Below are positions 1 through 12,959 of a stretch of 64,000 nucleotides of DNA, one piece after another. Position numbers and translations under genes: made by a program. The DNA lies in contig CM024175.1 of NCBI GenBank assembly GCA_013433145.1, positions 3,084,516 to 3,148,515 of the forward strand. Reading direction: 5' to 3'. Position 1 is the first letter of the stretch. Every line of letters begins with the position of its first letter. The DNA is from Ascaris suum (lineage: Eukaryota; Nematoda; Chromadorea; Rhabditida; Ascarididae). Under the pieces are notes generated by a model. That model was given only the letters and a program-made list of their open reading frames with translations, made no database searches and had not been told where the DNA came from.

Positions 1-1140
1 GAAGTGATGAGGGAGGGGCAGGGAAGAGAGGGGAAAAGCAGTAGATGGCAGCAAATGAATTGCCAGTTTAGCCCAACTGGCTGGAAAGTTTAAACCTCTA
101 CTCCGAATACGCAAATCTGCGCACGTGATAAGGCGTAGGATCTCTACCCTATCGTCCAAAAAAGTAAATGCAGAACAGTGCAGCTGCAGAATTCCAACAA
201 GCCCTTCCTCAAGAACATACGCACACACTAGTGAAGACCAATACGATAGGTTTAAAATGAGGCATAGATACTACTCAGCCTGCAAAAAAGCCGTTTCCAT
301 AATCTCACAGAGCGCCCAATCTTTGCTGCAGAGCGCTTCTCATGGCTACTCTCCTGCTTCCGAGTCAAATTGTCATGTTTTTAGGCAGCGTGACTCACTT
401 TTGGCAATGGCTCTTGAACAGAGCGGTGATTGGCTTACATTTATTCCTTTTTTTTTTTTTTTTGAAGATCGCTGCCATTTGTTTCCATTCTGAGAAATCG
501 TCTTCCTAATATTAAATGAATACTGGGGCGAAACTGAACCTAGTAAAAGGATTCTGGACTTCTCTAGGGGCGTTTGCGGTACTTATAATGGAGATGATGA
601 TAAACCAGATTAACTCTGAGCAAAAATCACCCCTCCCTCTCCCCCCCCCCCCCTCCCCCACTCGCTCGGCAGAATGGCTTTGCATTTCACCAAATGCTGT
701 CACCTTCAATCGTTCGGCGCAGACGTGGACGAACCGAACTGATGGCTGTGAGGATAATTCCATGAATACCCACTTCAACCCATCTTGAGCGAAAACAGAG
801 CACACATTCGCTTCGTAAAAATTTCACATTTTCTGCTATACGAGGGAGCACTGTAGCTGCAGATGATTGAGTGTTTTCCCAAAATTTGGACACCCTCAGC
901 CTCATTTTCGGGCACAAAGAACTGTGACCACAGCAGCAACAACTAGGTTCTATAGAAAGAAAAGTTCGGGATTCATGATCCTGCATATATGACAAATCAC
1001 GCAACCACATACTTAAAAAGTTGGTATTTTTGGTTCAATTACGCTTGATTGAAAGAGTTGGAATTCAATGAGTAAATATGAACTAAAGCGAAGAAAATCT
1101 GAGCTGCTTGCTTCCACTGCAAGTCATCTCATTCACATAC
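1..1140. other. No gene recognised; homopolymer tracts
   Basis: I see no supported gene here. The stretch carries a run of 16 T at 448-463 and a run of 13 C at 641-653 inside a C/T-rich tract. The open frames on both strands overlap these tracts and show no recognisable protein features. Confidence 0.5.
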
Positions 1141-1307
1141 CAAGAAGTGTAAATGCGAATGTATACGATGGTGTGATGATGTCATGAATAATACGCAGAA
1201 CTTTCATAAGGAGCTCGTCTTCGGGTGCGAGGCATTTAACTAGAAGCAAAAGGAGGAAGTCCAAGATCGCCAATAAGAATATGCCTATTAGTAGAAAAAG
1301 TAGAACT
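1141..1307 (-). CDS. Candidate internal exon of a membrane protein
   Basis: On the minus strand this segment is bounded by a good acceptor (TTTATTTCAG just upstream) and a GTATGTG donor just downstream, and it stays open throughout. The translation is very hydrophobic at its start (VLLFLLIGIFLLAILDFLLL), consistent with a membrane-spanning helix, followed by a short polar loop and a second, weaker hydrophobic stretch. I do not recognise the family. It lies downstream, on the same strand, of two other hydrophobic segments (1848-2051 and 2365-2600), so the three may be exons of one multi-pass protein such as a nematode chemoreceptor. That link is inference. Confidence 0.3.
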
Positions 1308-1847
1308 CTGAAATAAAACAACTGTTTATCATTCCTTCACATTTTGCAAGTGATTCTGCAGTCTGCATTCCGGAAGTAGTTTGCAGGTTTCCTGTTCCAA
1401 CACTCCTAACTTTCCGTCTCTTTGTTGATACTGACTTCAAAATGTTATTCTGCCATTAGCGGCTTGGTCACTGAACCTCATTTTCTCACTTTAGCGTGAG
1501 CCTTTTGGTCTCATAATGGTTTCTAAATTCTCGTCCGTCCAAATTGCTTTTTTCTCCTTTGAAGAAATGAGCTCCCACTGTCCTCATAAACATGACAATG
1601 ATCTCACGGTTTATTTTGTTTGCTCTAAATGTGTACGGCTTTCACAAGGACGCAAATCTCTAATTACTAAAAATTCAAACACATTCATTTGAACCAAAAG
1701 AATCTCCTCTTTCTTTCTGCTATAAAGTAAACACCTCCAATGCGTATCGTTTCCATACTCTTTAGAAGATGCGTGACAGGACAAGTTGTGTTTGTTCGTG
1801 CGTATAAATTTCGTAGTCAATGGGGTGCTTAGGTGGCAAAAACTAAT

Positions 1848-2051
1848 TCACATATAGTTGCCTATTTGTTTTGACGTCATTCTTCTTTTCAAAGATGTGT
1901 TTGTAACGATATGTTTTCGAATCGGAACAATTTGAATAAAAACCATTTCACTCTTACAAAAAACGCCGACGAAAGACTCATTGAAATATAGGGCAAATAA
2001 TTTTCCATAGGCCCACGTCATTAGCAGCAAAAAAAGAAAAAGAGGAAACAT
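1848..2051 (-). CDS. Candidate exon, hydrophobic segment
   Basis: A minus-strand open segment whose first third encodes a hydrophobic stretch (FPLFLFLLLMTWAYGKLFAL) that could be a membrane helix. Splice borders are not clear. It sits between the two better bounded hydrophobic segments at 2365-2600 and 1141-1307 and may belong to the same membrane protein gene. No family is recognised, and this could be a chance frame in AT-rich DNA. Confidence 0.2.
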   Translation of the reverse strand: MFPLFLFLLLMTWAYGKLFALYFNESFVGVFCKSEMVFIQIVPIRKHIVTNTSLKRRMTSKQIGNYM

Positions 2052-2364
2052 AGTAACAAACGCTAGATTTATTCTTATGTATCCAAGTGGAATATCTCGA
2101 AGTTACGTATTGTCACTGAATAGAAATGGTTTTTCACTAATCTTTTCGTATTCTATTGGCTTAGATGCGATCTTCTACACTCCATCCATTGTTGTGAGCG
2201 TTCATTTTAATCCACATAAGTGTTCAAATGCTAATTAATGTTATGTTGATGAAAAGCAAAGTCGGGTTCAGAAAAGTTGCAAAACGATATAGAGAGAAAA
2301 CTTGAGGTGCTTCTGGAAAGTTTCTAAAAAAAAAGACGTCATTAGACGGTCATTCGATGCTAAC

Positions 2365-2600
2365 CTGAAGTTGAGATGAAACTCGGTGACACTCGCGGTT
2401 ACATATACTAATATGAGCATAGAAAAGAAGCCGACAATGAGCAGGCACGTTTCAAACAAATTGATGATAGAATTGCAGCTATCGAAGCTCATTGCTTGCG
2501 AAATATATGGCCACGCAAATAGAATACCCAATTTTTTAGTGTATAACCTAGAGATAACGCTCACTAATATGCTGTATTCGTAATGCAACATCGACATCAT
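2365..2600 (-). CDS. Candidate first exon of a chemoreceptor-like membrane protein
   Basis: Reading on the minus strand from an ATG near 2600, the segment runs open to a CAG|GTTAGC donor at 2365. It encodes a hydrophobic helix (residues about 50-75) followed by the sequence TEFHLNFR. Nematode seven-helix chemoreceptors of several families carry a similar F/LHxNLR motif after the first helix, so a receptor N-terminus is plausible. The match is by eye only, and later helices are only partly visible downstream. Confidence 0.3.
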
Positions 2601-5176
2601 TGTTCAGAACTCGTCATTAATGGGATAACAAAGATTAGGGGAACGACTCAAAGGCGCTCGAGCACGCTCGACGAATACAGGACATATGCTTCGTTCACTC
2701 CGACGTTTTACTTCATCGTTTCTACCAAATAAGTGAATCGAAAACTCCAGTAGTTAACGCGAACGATCAATGTCTACTTGTACGCTGGGATATTTCATCA
2801 CATAGCACCTCAAAAATTCAAAATTGCTACGGGGCGATAATGATGGGACGTGCACTTTAATGATAGCAGAGCATACACAGTTTTATGACAGTTTAACTTG
2901 ACCATCGTATAGAGGAGTTCAGTCACCGCCGATCAGCTCGGTCGGCCACCAAGAACAACAATGTATAAGCGAAATCGCGAAAAAGATGATGGCAAGGATT
3001 CACATTCCAAAATGCACAGCTTCGCGAATGTTGAAAATCGACAAAATAAAGTCTTGAAGTATTGAGGAAACACGCAGAGGTAAATTCATATTCTCCTGTC
3101 AACACATCGAAGGCGTAGTGTTGTTTTCCTACTCACGCAGTTCGTGCATGTGTCCACCCGTCTGAGCATGAATTGATTCATAGAGGTGCATATTAACCAG
3201 ATAACATTTTTTTGTCTTTCATTATATCGAACTCGGATTGTTGAGCGCAAAAACGGATTTGATCTTCCCATAAGGGATAGCATGTTAATCGACACCTGAT
3301 TTATTCTCACCTCACAGTGAAGTAATACTCTGGTATTGGACAAGGTACCCACTTAATGCTTTCATTAGATGGAACATGAAGATAGATGCATATTACTACT
3401 GCTCACTAATTTGGAAGAAATAAATTGCGGCGAATGCGTAATTTAGTAATGCAATGTCAATAAGCTTCGCGTTTCGATCTGCGACATGTGTTGTAGGATG
3501 CGAAAAGGGTGATTATAACCGGACGAGCACATTTCAGTCAGAAATTTAAGTGTGGGTGCGTGTTCACTAATGGAAATTTAGTTTTAGCTCCTTTGAGATT
3601 GCCGAGTTGAATTCGAAGTGCAATTTGCACGGATAAGTTTCGGTCGATGAATTATCGATATTCTAATTCATTCGACGTCGATCGAATGGTGCAAACAAAT
3701 AGTCTCGATTGGGGCGGCAGTTATCACTTTCCGTTGTGGACACGGTTTCAGTTGAGAAATTGTAATCACGGTGAGAAATTATTTCCGCCAAACCTGATCG
3801 TTTACCAGTTGTTATTGCCGGTGGGAATATTTTAGGTTTTATTCGGAACAGAAAATTTTTTGGCATATGTATCGCTCATCATGTTTCTTGTTTTCTTCTT
3901 TTGCTTGTTTCTCTCGTACTCTAATACATTTCGGTTGTTCCTATTGCGACATATCTGATGTTCTTCTCCTCTCGTATATAGTGATGGGCGAAATTTCCAC
4001 AAGAAGTTTTTTGATCATTAGATGTACTAGTTCCCAAATTGAAATTCTCTTGTTGAAAATCTTGTTTACGGGTAGTTAGCATCATTACATGTTGGGAATT
4101 CTATCACATATAAATAGTGGTTTCATTTTGCTCTGTATGAGCAGCGATTTTCATAAATTGCTATGGACAAATGGATCGCATTCATTGCAGCATATCGTTC
4201 CTCGGTAAATCCGAAAGGGGGAATGCGACGATATCAGTTTTGCAATTGGTGTTAAAAACAACGAAAGTCAAACATCATAATTTCATTTCAACTGTTTTCT
4301 GCACAAAAAGTGAAGAAGCTGATGCGCCTAGGAATATTTCTCGTTGCGCCGGTGAGACTTTTATTGTGAACAGTACAAACTTCCTCCATGTGAGGCAGTG
4401 TTTTCAAGTCGTATAAATTTGATTAATTTTCCGCTCTTAGAATGTGGATTTCTTTTTTTGCCAGTATTATTATTCGCTTTCCAATCTTCCTGCTATGTTT
4501 CATGATGATCCATGAAGAAATTTTCCCTCAGCATGCAAATGTGCGATATTCAAATCTGTTGTTCACCACAATGATTGCAAACGAAAGATTGCGCCTTCTG
4601 TCAAAATACTCATCTGTCGAAGTTCACGTTCACAAGGAAGTTATAGAAGAGGGTAGAAAATGCGAATCCAACACCAGCCTTAACAAAAGAAAAGAAACAA
4701 CTCAAGTTAATCTCAAGTCAAGCCTGCGAATAGTTTCTGAAGAAGAACTAGCGCACGGTTAAGAAGGACGAGTTCAGAAATGAAAAACAAATTCAGCATC
4801 AAGAAAATCAGATTTCTGAGGAACCCACAGAGGCAGCAACAATAGATGAGTGTTGTATGTGTGACAGTCAACATCGAGTGCTATCTCACTGAGACGAATG
4901 ATCGAACATTAAAATACAAAATTTCATCGGCGTATTTGATGTTGCCATTGTGATTTTTATTGCTCACGAATGATGCTTATACGAACAATTGTTATTTGGT
5001 ATTCTAAATGCAAATAAGTTGCGTAGCAACAACTTGAAGTTATGTTTAAAAAAAAGTACATGCATTGAAGCTATGCATTAACAACGAAATTCTCATTTGA
5101 AAAACTTAGAACAAATCTCTTGCCAAAAAAAAGACCATTTCCGATGAAATTTTACTGAAGATTGGACGGATCTCAC
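2601..5176. other. AT-rich stretch, no supported gene
   Basis: No conserved protein is visible. A plus-strand frame at 4442-4762 starts with a hydrophobic leader (WISFFASIIIRFPIFLLCFM) followed by a polar tail and could be a small secreted protein, but there is no family match and no supporting splice or transcript signal. Confidence 0.4.
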
Positions 5177-5362
5177 CTTTTACAGCTTGAAGAGTGGCCT
5201 CGCAACAAGGATATGCTTGAAACTTCACCCTGAAGTTGTGCAGAATAATGCCAACGACTCGAACGTTATGCTTTGTGAACATATCATAAAAAGTCTTAAC
5301 GGCTCCGTCGTAATTATTCTTGTTAAATGAGAACGTACGAAATACATAACTTATGCAGGAAA
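5177..5362 (-). CDS. Candidate internal exon, family unknown
   Basis: A minus-strand segment bounded by a CGTCCAG acceptor and an AAAG|GTGAGA donor, open throughout (about 62 residues). The translation has the balanced composition of real protein (for example NYDGAVKTFYDMFTKHNVR, and a C-C pair before EATLQAVK). I cannot assign a family. It may share a gene with the candidate exon at 8629-8836 on the same strand. Confidence 0.3.
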
Positions 5363-8300
5363 CTGGACGAGACAAAGAAACCGCATTGAGAAGATGTTAA
5401 CGTTCAATTTCAAGCATACGACATCAAAAAAATGGTCTAAAAATCTCCCAAGTTTTCTCGCGAGCACGTGGAACAAAATGAATAATTGAGGAGTTCCGAC
5501 GCAGTGAAAACGAAGTCCGGAAGATTAAAAAATACGGATGGGATTAGCGGTTCGGGCAGAAAATGAAAATTTTGCAAATACGAAGTATGCAAAACTTCAG
5601 TAGAACTGAACGCTGCTAGGTAATGTGTATAAGGCCTCGAATATGTGCTCGGTCTCAGCTAATGCTAATCGTGCACAAAGTTCACCTTGAGTAGAGGAAA
5701 TTGCTGAGAGAAGTGGATACACTCCGATCACGTCTCTGCTCGAGGGGAACTTGGCTTCCTCAACAGCAAGACACAGTGCAGCATGTAGCCAAATTGAACA
5801 AACTGCAGTATCAAAATGTGCACATGTATAGTCCCATCAAACGAGGTAGACGAACAAGAAGGAAAATGTGGGATCGTTTCAAAACATATGAATATGTGGA
5901 AGCTCAACGGATATCAATAAAGAAAAGGAGTGGACCATTGCAATAGAACTAGTCGTAAGAATAAATTGGCACCTATACGCATATATGAATTTTCAACCAC
6001 CACTATGATGAGAGGTCTCGAAACAGCTCTCATGCTAAATTTCGACGAATGCAGCGGAACAGGATGGCAAAGAATGCTTTCGTATGAAGCCTGAACTCTT
6101 TTCTGTGACGGTTGTTTGCGTGTTCATGGTTATAGCAGCGCCGAAGCAAAATTAGTACCGCCCTCTGCTCTATAGACAAGCTTGGTCTTTAAGGTGATGA
6201 AAAATTTTGCACGATCATTTGATGTTTTAGCCTGAATTCGTTTCCTTCAGCGTTCCTAAATGCAAACAAAACCAACTTCTTGTCCAGTTCCGTTCCAGCA
6301 GTGCAATCAACCCTTTGAGGAATTCCTTTGATTCATTCAAGATTTGGTTTCTCGAATTTCACAAATTTCATTAACACTATCTTGCTGACTGTGACCATCC
6401 GCCCTACTCTCTCGTCCCCGTTTTTACGCCTCTTCCGCCCAACTAAATCACCTCCACGATCACATTTTCTGCTGATCTTGTATAACTCTGAGAATAATCA
6501 ATGGACTTTTGAACAATTAGATGGTTATTCTTCCCGCAATCCTCATTTTCGGAACGGCGATGACGTTATTTAGCATAATTGGTCTCTGATCTCTTTTGAG
6601 GTGTCTAATCGCTCCGATGTGGCAAACAGCGGATTAGCATGGTAGGGAGAGCGCAAAATTTTTGCTGAAACACCACATGCTTTTCTCTTGAGAAACCAAG
6701 GTTTTTCTTTTACTCTCACGGTACCTTTCTCGGTTATCCATATTGCGATCTCATCTGCGGCTCTTCGGAGTGGCATATTATTTGGGCAAACGTCTTCGTC
6801 TACTTATATGAATCTCTTGGGATCACTTACCCGAACTTGCGAAAAAATTTTCTTTTCTTATAAACTGCTGAAATAAGCAATCTATCGTTTACATATTTCA
6901 CACACTTCCTTCATTTTGTTTCGAAGAATTCCACTACTTCATCGGACCGCTCCTCAGCCTTCTTGTTTTCTTCGGTTGAATTTATAGTACTTGTTCTGAA
7001 AGGGTGTCATAAGAAAAGCCTCTGAGATAATGTTATTTGAGAGTACTCGTTTGGGGAATTCATGAAACAAAGTTCTACGGCATTGTCCGTAAAATTGCCT
7101 GCCGAGATAACTTTGGCTCACTTCATTTTCTCCTATAACTTTCGTCAATTTAAGCATGTTTTTGTTTTGGAGGAGAATTTAATCGAAAGGACTCACTTGA
7201 AAGGAAAGTTAGGTGTAGGTTATTCTCTACTTTCCATGATGGAAGAATGTTAACCACGAGATATTCGGTGCCTTTCAGGGAAGAAGACACTTTAAGGGCA
7301 AAAGGAAAGGCTGCCATTCAAGCGAATACGATGCCACTTTTGAAATGGCATGAGGCACTCTTTATGCGACCATCCACTGTGTAATTTTAGAAATTAATGA
7401 CTATCTGCAGAATTTGCAAAACCGTCGTCGAAAACTATGTTGTCACTAATAAAACTCTGAACGGTAGGGATTTGCACTATGGAACTGAAGTAGAAAAGCG
7501 CGAAGCATCTGTTGCCTCGTCAAATGCTAACACGCTTAGGATCATATAGGCAACGTTGGAACGTCAACAGCGTTCGATACAGTCAACGAGCTGAATCCAT
7601 AAAAATAACGTCCGGTCCCATCAAACAGAGTTGCGAAGTCAACGTTATCAATGCGAAGTGCTTAGAAAGAAAATCGTGGATCATACATAATTCGATCTAC
7701 ATACATCATACGAAGCGCATATCCAACATCGGAGGGTTTGAAAATATTTTGTGCTCAAGTCGATGCCGAAGATGTGCACAGAGCTCGAGGATCTGAATAT
7801 GCTTTTTGAGTGAATTGCAACGGCCTCCTGGCACAGGCAACTCTCGGCAACCTTATGTAAGTCTAAACCTAATCACCTTAATGTGCTAAATCTCCCGCTC
7901 AAGTGTATGGATGAGGAGACACAAATTCATCATAAAACACACTTGGACCACTTCCACTGGATATTAAACTGGTGCAAAATTAAGGAAAAAAGGGGAGAAA
8001 ACTAAGGCACCATTCGAAAGACAATGAAAATACAAACCCACTCGAGAAACTCGGAAGCAAGAACTTTCAAAATACGATAATTGGTGCAAATGCAATTTGC
8101 ACGCGTTGCTGTTAACTTGATTACTTTGTTATGCAAAATCAGGGAAATATCAAAGATTAAATATCGGTTCAGGTGCACTTAACGCACTGCACCTCGTGAG
8201 GGTGACATAAGAAGGCATATAATATCGAGTTCTTGTCTGCTTGCATACATGCGGTATGTATCTCTCCTCACTTGTCGTTGTTTTAGTAAAGAAACCGTTG

Positions 8301-8628
8301 AACCAGAGTTACAAAGTTGTTGTTTGAGGTGAAAAAGCGTGTAATGACTTCATATTTCTTATTTCAAGTTCGTCTGCAAATAAACAAGTTTTAATAAATA
8401 TTTCACATGTTTCACGCATGACTTTTCACACACAAAAAAACAGACACCTTTAAAGAGGTGAGAGATAACTAATAACGATAGAAGACTTACAGCAGCCTGC
8501 ACCGCTTGTATTTCTACTCTAATCCGATAAACGTACAAAAGAAAACCTTTAGCATATAAATTATACAAGCTATCGACTACAGTACTATCTCTTGTATTTT
8601 ATTTCTTTTTCAGTGTAAGCAACGCAAC
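5363..8628. other. AT-rich stretch, no supported gene
   Basis: Frames here are short, unbounded by convincing splice sites, and not recognisable. I see no RNA gene or repeat of note. Confidence 0.4.
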
Positions 8629-8836
8629 CTGAAGATTGCAATGAAGTTTATCGAAATCTCCATTTGAAGCTCTAACAGTTTCACGGCCATACAATGTTGC
8701 TGAGTAAGAAGGTTGGTTGCAGTAAGGCAAATCGAAGAAGTTTTGCCCGGGAATGAAAGCTTCGTTAACTATACTGATTGAGAAAGAGGTGATCGCAAAA
8801 GGTGAAAAAATAAGTTGTTTAGACGAAGAATGCAAA
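8629..8836 (-). CDS. Candidate exon, family unknown
   Basis: A minus-strand open segment ending in a CTTCAG|GTTGCG donor. The translation contains a stretch with protein-like composition (AFIPGQNFFDLPYCNQPSYS, then ATLYGRETV). The upstream border is uncertain; a possible acceptor is TTAG at 8837. I do not recognise the family. Confidence 0.28.
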
Positions 8837-10328
8837 CTAATTTCCAGCACCCTCAAAAGAATGCTTATGGAAATTCAATAGGAAATGCTCGTGTTCAATC
8901 ATTTTGTCTCGTTTCATGGATAAATAACTGAAAAATTGCACATGTCATTCAATTTAGATATGGAGGCTTTCGATTTGGACTTATTTTCACAATGCAGCAA
9001 AACAATGGATGTCTTTCGAGCGAATGATAATGCACAGAGCTGCGTACACCATTTTCAATTAGTGTAAAAATGAGCTAGCTATACGATAGTGCTCCTAAGA
9101 CGGAAATTCAGGGCATAAATTTCGCGAAAACAGGAAGAAGTAGAGAAGAGCGCCGAACAAAAGAATATGTTCTTTTCTTTCGCAATCCGTGAAGCTCATT
9201 TATTGGTGAATTTCTGAGAATAATAAAAGAGATTGTGTAACAGTGCATTCAATATTAATTTCTCAACGCTAATGCTCTATGAAAGAGTTTGTTTCCAAGT
9301 ATGATCAAAAGGTGTGCACAAATTTGTTTTTCTAAACATTGTACTCTTAGGTTCCGTTTAACCTCAAATATTATAGAAAAGAAAATGCCTATCAGCGTGA
9401 AGAGGAATATTCGGGACTAACTTCCGAATGCTTCAATGATTCCTTTAGTGTTTATTATTATTTTTCACGAAATTAGCGCACATAACTGCTTGTTCAGTAT
9501 AATTTGCAAATTACCGCGATGAGGGATTTGGGAAAAACATTTGCCCCATATTTTAGTCTGCCTGAAAGAAAAAAAACAAGAACTTTCGAGGTGAATGCGA
9601 TTCATCGAACGTCCGCATTTTCATGCGCTTTCCGTGATCTTTATTTGCAAAGCTCGTTCTTAATAGCGCCCCTTGCATGAGTATGATCACGTGTGACAAC
9701 ATTTGCGTTGTCCCGACCGAAGAAAATTCGGCAAGATGAGTGACGCTATTTCCCTCTACTTTTTCCCCCCTTCTCCCCAAATACATCTCCAACTCCCTTC
9801 ATATCTTCATATAGTGATCACAGTTCCTATTTCGAGAAAAGGTATAGGCAGCTTTAGCCTCTGAATATGCTCTAAACTTGCAAGCATTTTACATCGGCTT
9901 GACCGCAATTTAGAGCTGCTTAAAACCATTCGCAAAACTTCACTGTAAGTGGTCAGGTCAGTGAAGACCTGAAGCGATACGGACTTCGGTAACTTCACTT
10001 TGCGAAAGCATGATATGATGATTTCTCATCCGTTCGCGCAAACTTTTTTTATTGTGTGTGGCTGCCTCATGACTCGGTTGCTTCAACTTCATAATGACTG
10101 AAATCAGTGTGAGGAGATTTGGTGCATTCAATCTAAAGCTGAAAACAGCGTACACAGTTCGATGAGGCAAACGAAGGCACACAACCTCACGTCTCATTTG
10201 TACAACTTGTGGCAGCAATTTATCTCATTTTTAGATAACTATTGTCGCAACGATTCCTCGCATACTGATAGATATTGAAATTCTTGGGGAAAACTTAAGT
10301 ATGCAATTAACCTGAAGATGAGATAATT
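8837..10328. other. AT-rich stretch, no supported gene
   Basis: No recognisable coding, RNA or repeat feature was found. Short minus-strand frames between 9550 and 10220 lack splice borders and family features. Confidence 0.4.
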
Positions 10329-10702
10329 ATTCGATACGGCGCTGAAGAGCCAACCCAAGATATCTACTTGTGATCTAAATCTATTTGTGACCTAATATTG
10401 CAGTGATCATTTTGCTCGTATAGGCGGTTCTCGTTCATTGCTCTTCGCCCAGTGCCATTGATCAACTTAGGTGCTTTTGGTCTACCTGAGGCCAATATAA
10501 GTCGGGCTTCAGCCATTCGGAGTTAGTCTTCTCCAGTCGACAACTCCCGGATCTGCAGCCCTTCTTGGTACCTCTCCCCTCTCCCCGTCTCTATTCGTTC
10601 TTGGGAGCTCTGCTGCTCCCCAGTAAACCACCTTCGACTCTCCCCGTGTCCCTTTACGTTCAACCCGGCCTCTCTCTTCACGTCGCCGCCACCAGTGTTA
10701 CA
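10329..10702 (+). mobile_element. Solo LTR, unknown family, plus orientation
   Basis: About 370 bases here match the reverse complement of 13826-14183 at high identity. The 3' end reads GTTACA in both copies, and the better preserved copy begins TGTTGGG, so the unit has the TG...CA ends of a long terminal repeat. A TATA-like AATATAAG at 10493-10500 precedes CAGCCATTCGGAGTTAGTC, which looks like an LTR promoter and initiator. The first few bases of this copy are diverged. No internal retroelement coding lies next to it, hence solo LTR. A MITE with long inverted ends is the alternative. Confidence 0.55.
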
Positions 10703-12789
10703 ACAACTGTTGCAAAAGCCGCTGTGATTTTTGTAAATTTCAATCATTGTGCTCGTATTGTAAGAATATTTTATCAGTTTTACTGATTTAAAACAATATA
10801 ATTAGGGAATAAACTTTTGTAGAGGAAGTTTTATCCTCCTCATTAGTGATATCGGTACTGTTTTAAATATTTGTAGCGAATCAACTGAAGTTTAAAAAAT
10901 GCAGATTTGTTCGATTGCATTGCATAATTCAAAATTAGACGTGAAGAAATGGAAAGGCTCATAGTATGAACTCATTACTAAGGTTTGCGTAGCGGAGACC
11001 ACATGGTCCTCGAAGGCGAAGCGTTTCTTGGGCGTGTTTTTGCGACTGAAGATAAAAATGGCTGAGTCCGAGGCTCCGGCAACAAGGAGCTCCCCAGAGC
11101 TTCTGACCGGGTCTCCTCCCTGTCGTCGATTTCAGTAAGCACGAATGGCGGAGTTGGGATCGGGCAAATTCCATTGCCGGGCAGCTCCGCCTCCCACTTC
11201 TTCTAATGCATTCGACGCCATTTTACTTCTATTGATGCGTCTTGTATTTACGTTGCTATTTCCTCTGGATGCAATACTGTTTCCGCTTGACGCACCTCGA
11301 TTTCAGCTCGTCGTTGGCGCTGCTGAGGCGGCGAGCCTCTTTTCGCCGTGCGACGGCTCCAGCGAGCCGCTATGATGCGATTTGCGAGTAGCGACAAAGG
11401 GATTAATCGATAAGCATTCATTCGGGATACTCTGACGATATTTTTCTTAGGGTTTAATCATAACAATCGTCATGCTTACATCACCGTTGAAAGGAATCCC
11501 TCAAAAATTTTCCGTTCGATTCGAACGCAGCTGTAACATTGAAAAACGGAACACGGCATCTAATCTATTTGATGCTGATATTGGTTGGTGTCTTTCCAGA
11601 ATTTGAAATAAAGAATTTTAGATGGAAATATGAAATTAGCATAAATGAAAGTCAACCAGAATTAGACAGCTTCATTTCTTACCACTTCATAAAACCTACC
11701 ACTTTATTTAAAAAAGAGTTTCTTTCGCCATAATAAGTGAGAAAGAATCGACAAGAATACGTGAATATTGAGCGACAAAAATAGGTAGAACATAACTGGC
11801 GAAGAATGTACTGGAATTGTCAAATTAGCTAACGGATTTTCCCACAAAATTGGCGAATGAAGACTGCAGACTTTGGTTAGAAACCTCTGACTAATTCAAG
11901 GTGCAATAGCATAAAAGCTATAACACCGGCTAAGAGCCGGCAGAGTTTCATGAATTCGGGAGTTTTCCGTTTTGATATTCGATCAGGATTAAATTTCCGC
12001 GCAGTGCTTAAATCTAGCAGCGATGCAACGAAGCAAAAGTGAATCATCGATCGCATACACCAAACTGCTATCGAATTTTAAAAAGTGAGTATTTTTCAAT
12101 AGTAATCACCTTAAATTCTCGTTTTTTTTGTAAAGAGGAACGCCTGCCTCAGAGGGTGTTCCTTTGAATCAGGTTACTAAGCAATTAACATTGACTGCAG
12201 TGAATTGCTTAAGCGATGAGTTTATTTGAATATAATGATAATAGCTGAACATTTCTTTTGAAGCTTCCACAGATGCGAAAGTTGTGGCGCCTCGGAATCA
12301 TTTTATGGGAGCGATCACTAAGGTGGAATAATACGTCGAATAAAGATGGCCCTATTCGTTTCATTCAACGCCAACGAAAGTAGAAAGAACAATTACAGCC
12401 CACAACCTCAAATTCATCATAAAAATCATTAAGTCATCGCCTATTAGAAACATTTTTTCTTTAATTCTTCAGTCAGTTATGCGCCCATATGACTGAGTTT
12501 ATGTTGAGAAAAATAAAGCAACTTTCTTCCCGTTATACTTTTCGCAATTCTTTTAATATTTCATTCCATCTCCTTAGCTGCTACCATCATGTACTACTTG
12601 CGCACAATGTTAGAAAACATTCTATAATCTAATATCCATATCAATGGCCAACGACAATTGTATTTGTGAAGATTCCATTCCAAGAAATTTCTTTGAAAAA
12701 CATTGGAGGTAAAAGCCAATCCCTAAATAACGAATAATTTTTCGATGGTAATCACACTATAATTTATATCTTATCGATGGTGTACTCAC
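10703..12789. other. Non-coding stretch with a GC-richer island
   Basis: A GC-richer patch at about 11060-11380 contrasts with the AT-rich surroundings and could be an old repeat. The frame across it (11145-11375) has low complexity and no family features. The remainder holds nothing I can support. Confidence 0.35.
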
Positions 12790-12959
12790 CTCACGTATGA
12801 AGGCATGATCGCATCCACGATAATATGTATTATCATCGGATAAAATATCTTGAAAAAAGCAATATCGTGGGGGTTAACATCTTCTTCCTGATCCGTGTCT
12901 TGAACGTTGGCATGCAATCGCATTCGAAGATGGCAACGCAACCATGATCACACATATCA
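12790..12959 (-). pseudogene. Exon of a secreted cysteine-rich (Ly6-like) protein, frame broken
   Basis: On the minus strand a CTTCAG acceptor precedes this segment and a CGTGAG|GTGAGT donor follows it. Read across two frame changes, it encodes a hydrophobic leader ending ALPSSNAI, then CHANVQDTDQEEDVN, then RYCFFQDILSDDNTYYRGCD. The exon at 27636-27810 has the same layout (LPPLNAI, CHANV, YCFF, YYRGCD) with one open frame. The motif order resembles small nematode proteins of the Ly6/three-finger or activin-receptor ectodomain type: signal peptide, paired cysteines, RGCD. One break falls at a run of five C and the other next to the first cysteine codon. Each is explained by one missing base, so the break may be an assembly error, not true decay. 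Confidence 0.45.

Noticed and set aside
11145..11375. Frame in the GC-richer island at 11.1-11.4 kb
   Set aside because: Low-complexity repeats of LLFPLDAI type and no family features; more likely an old repeat.
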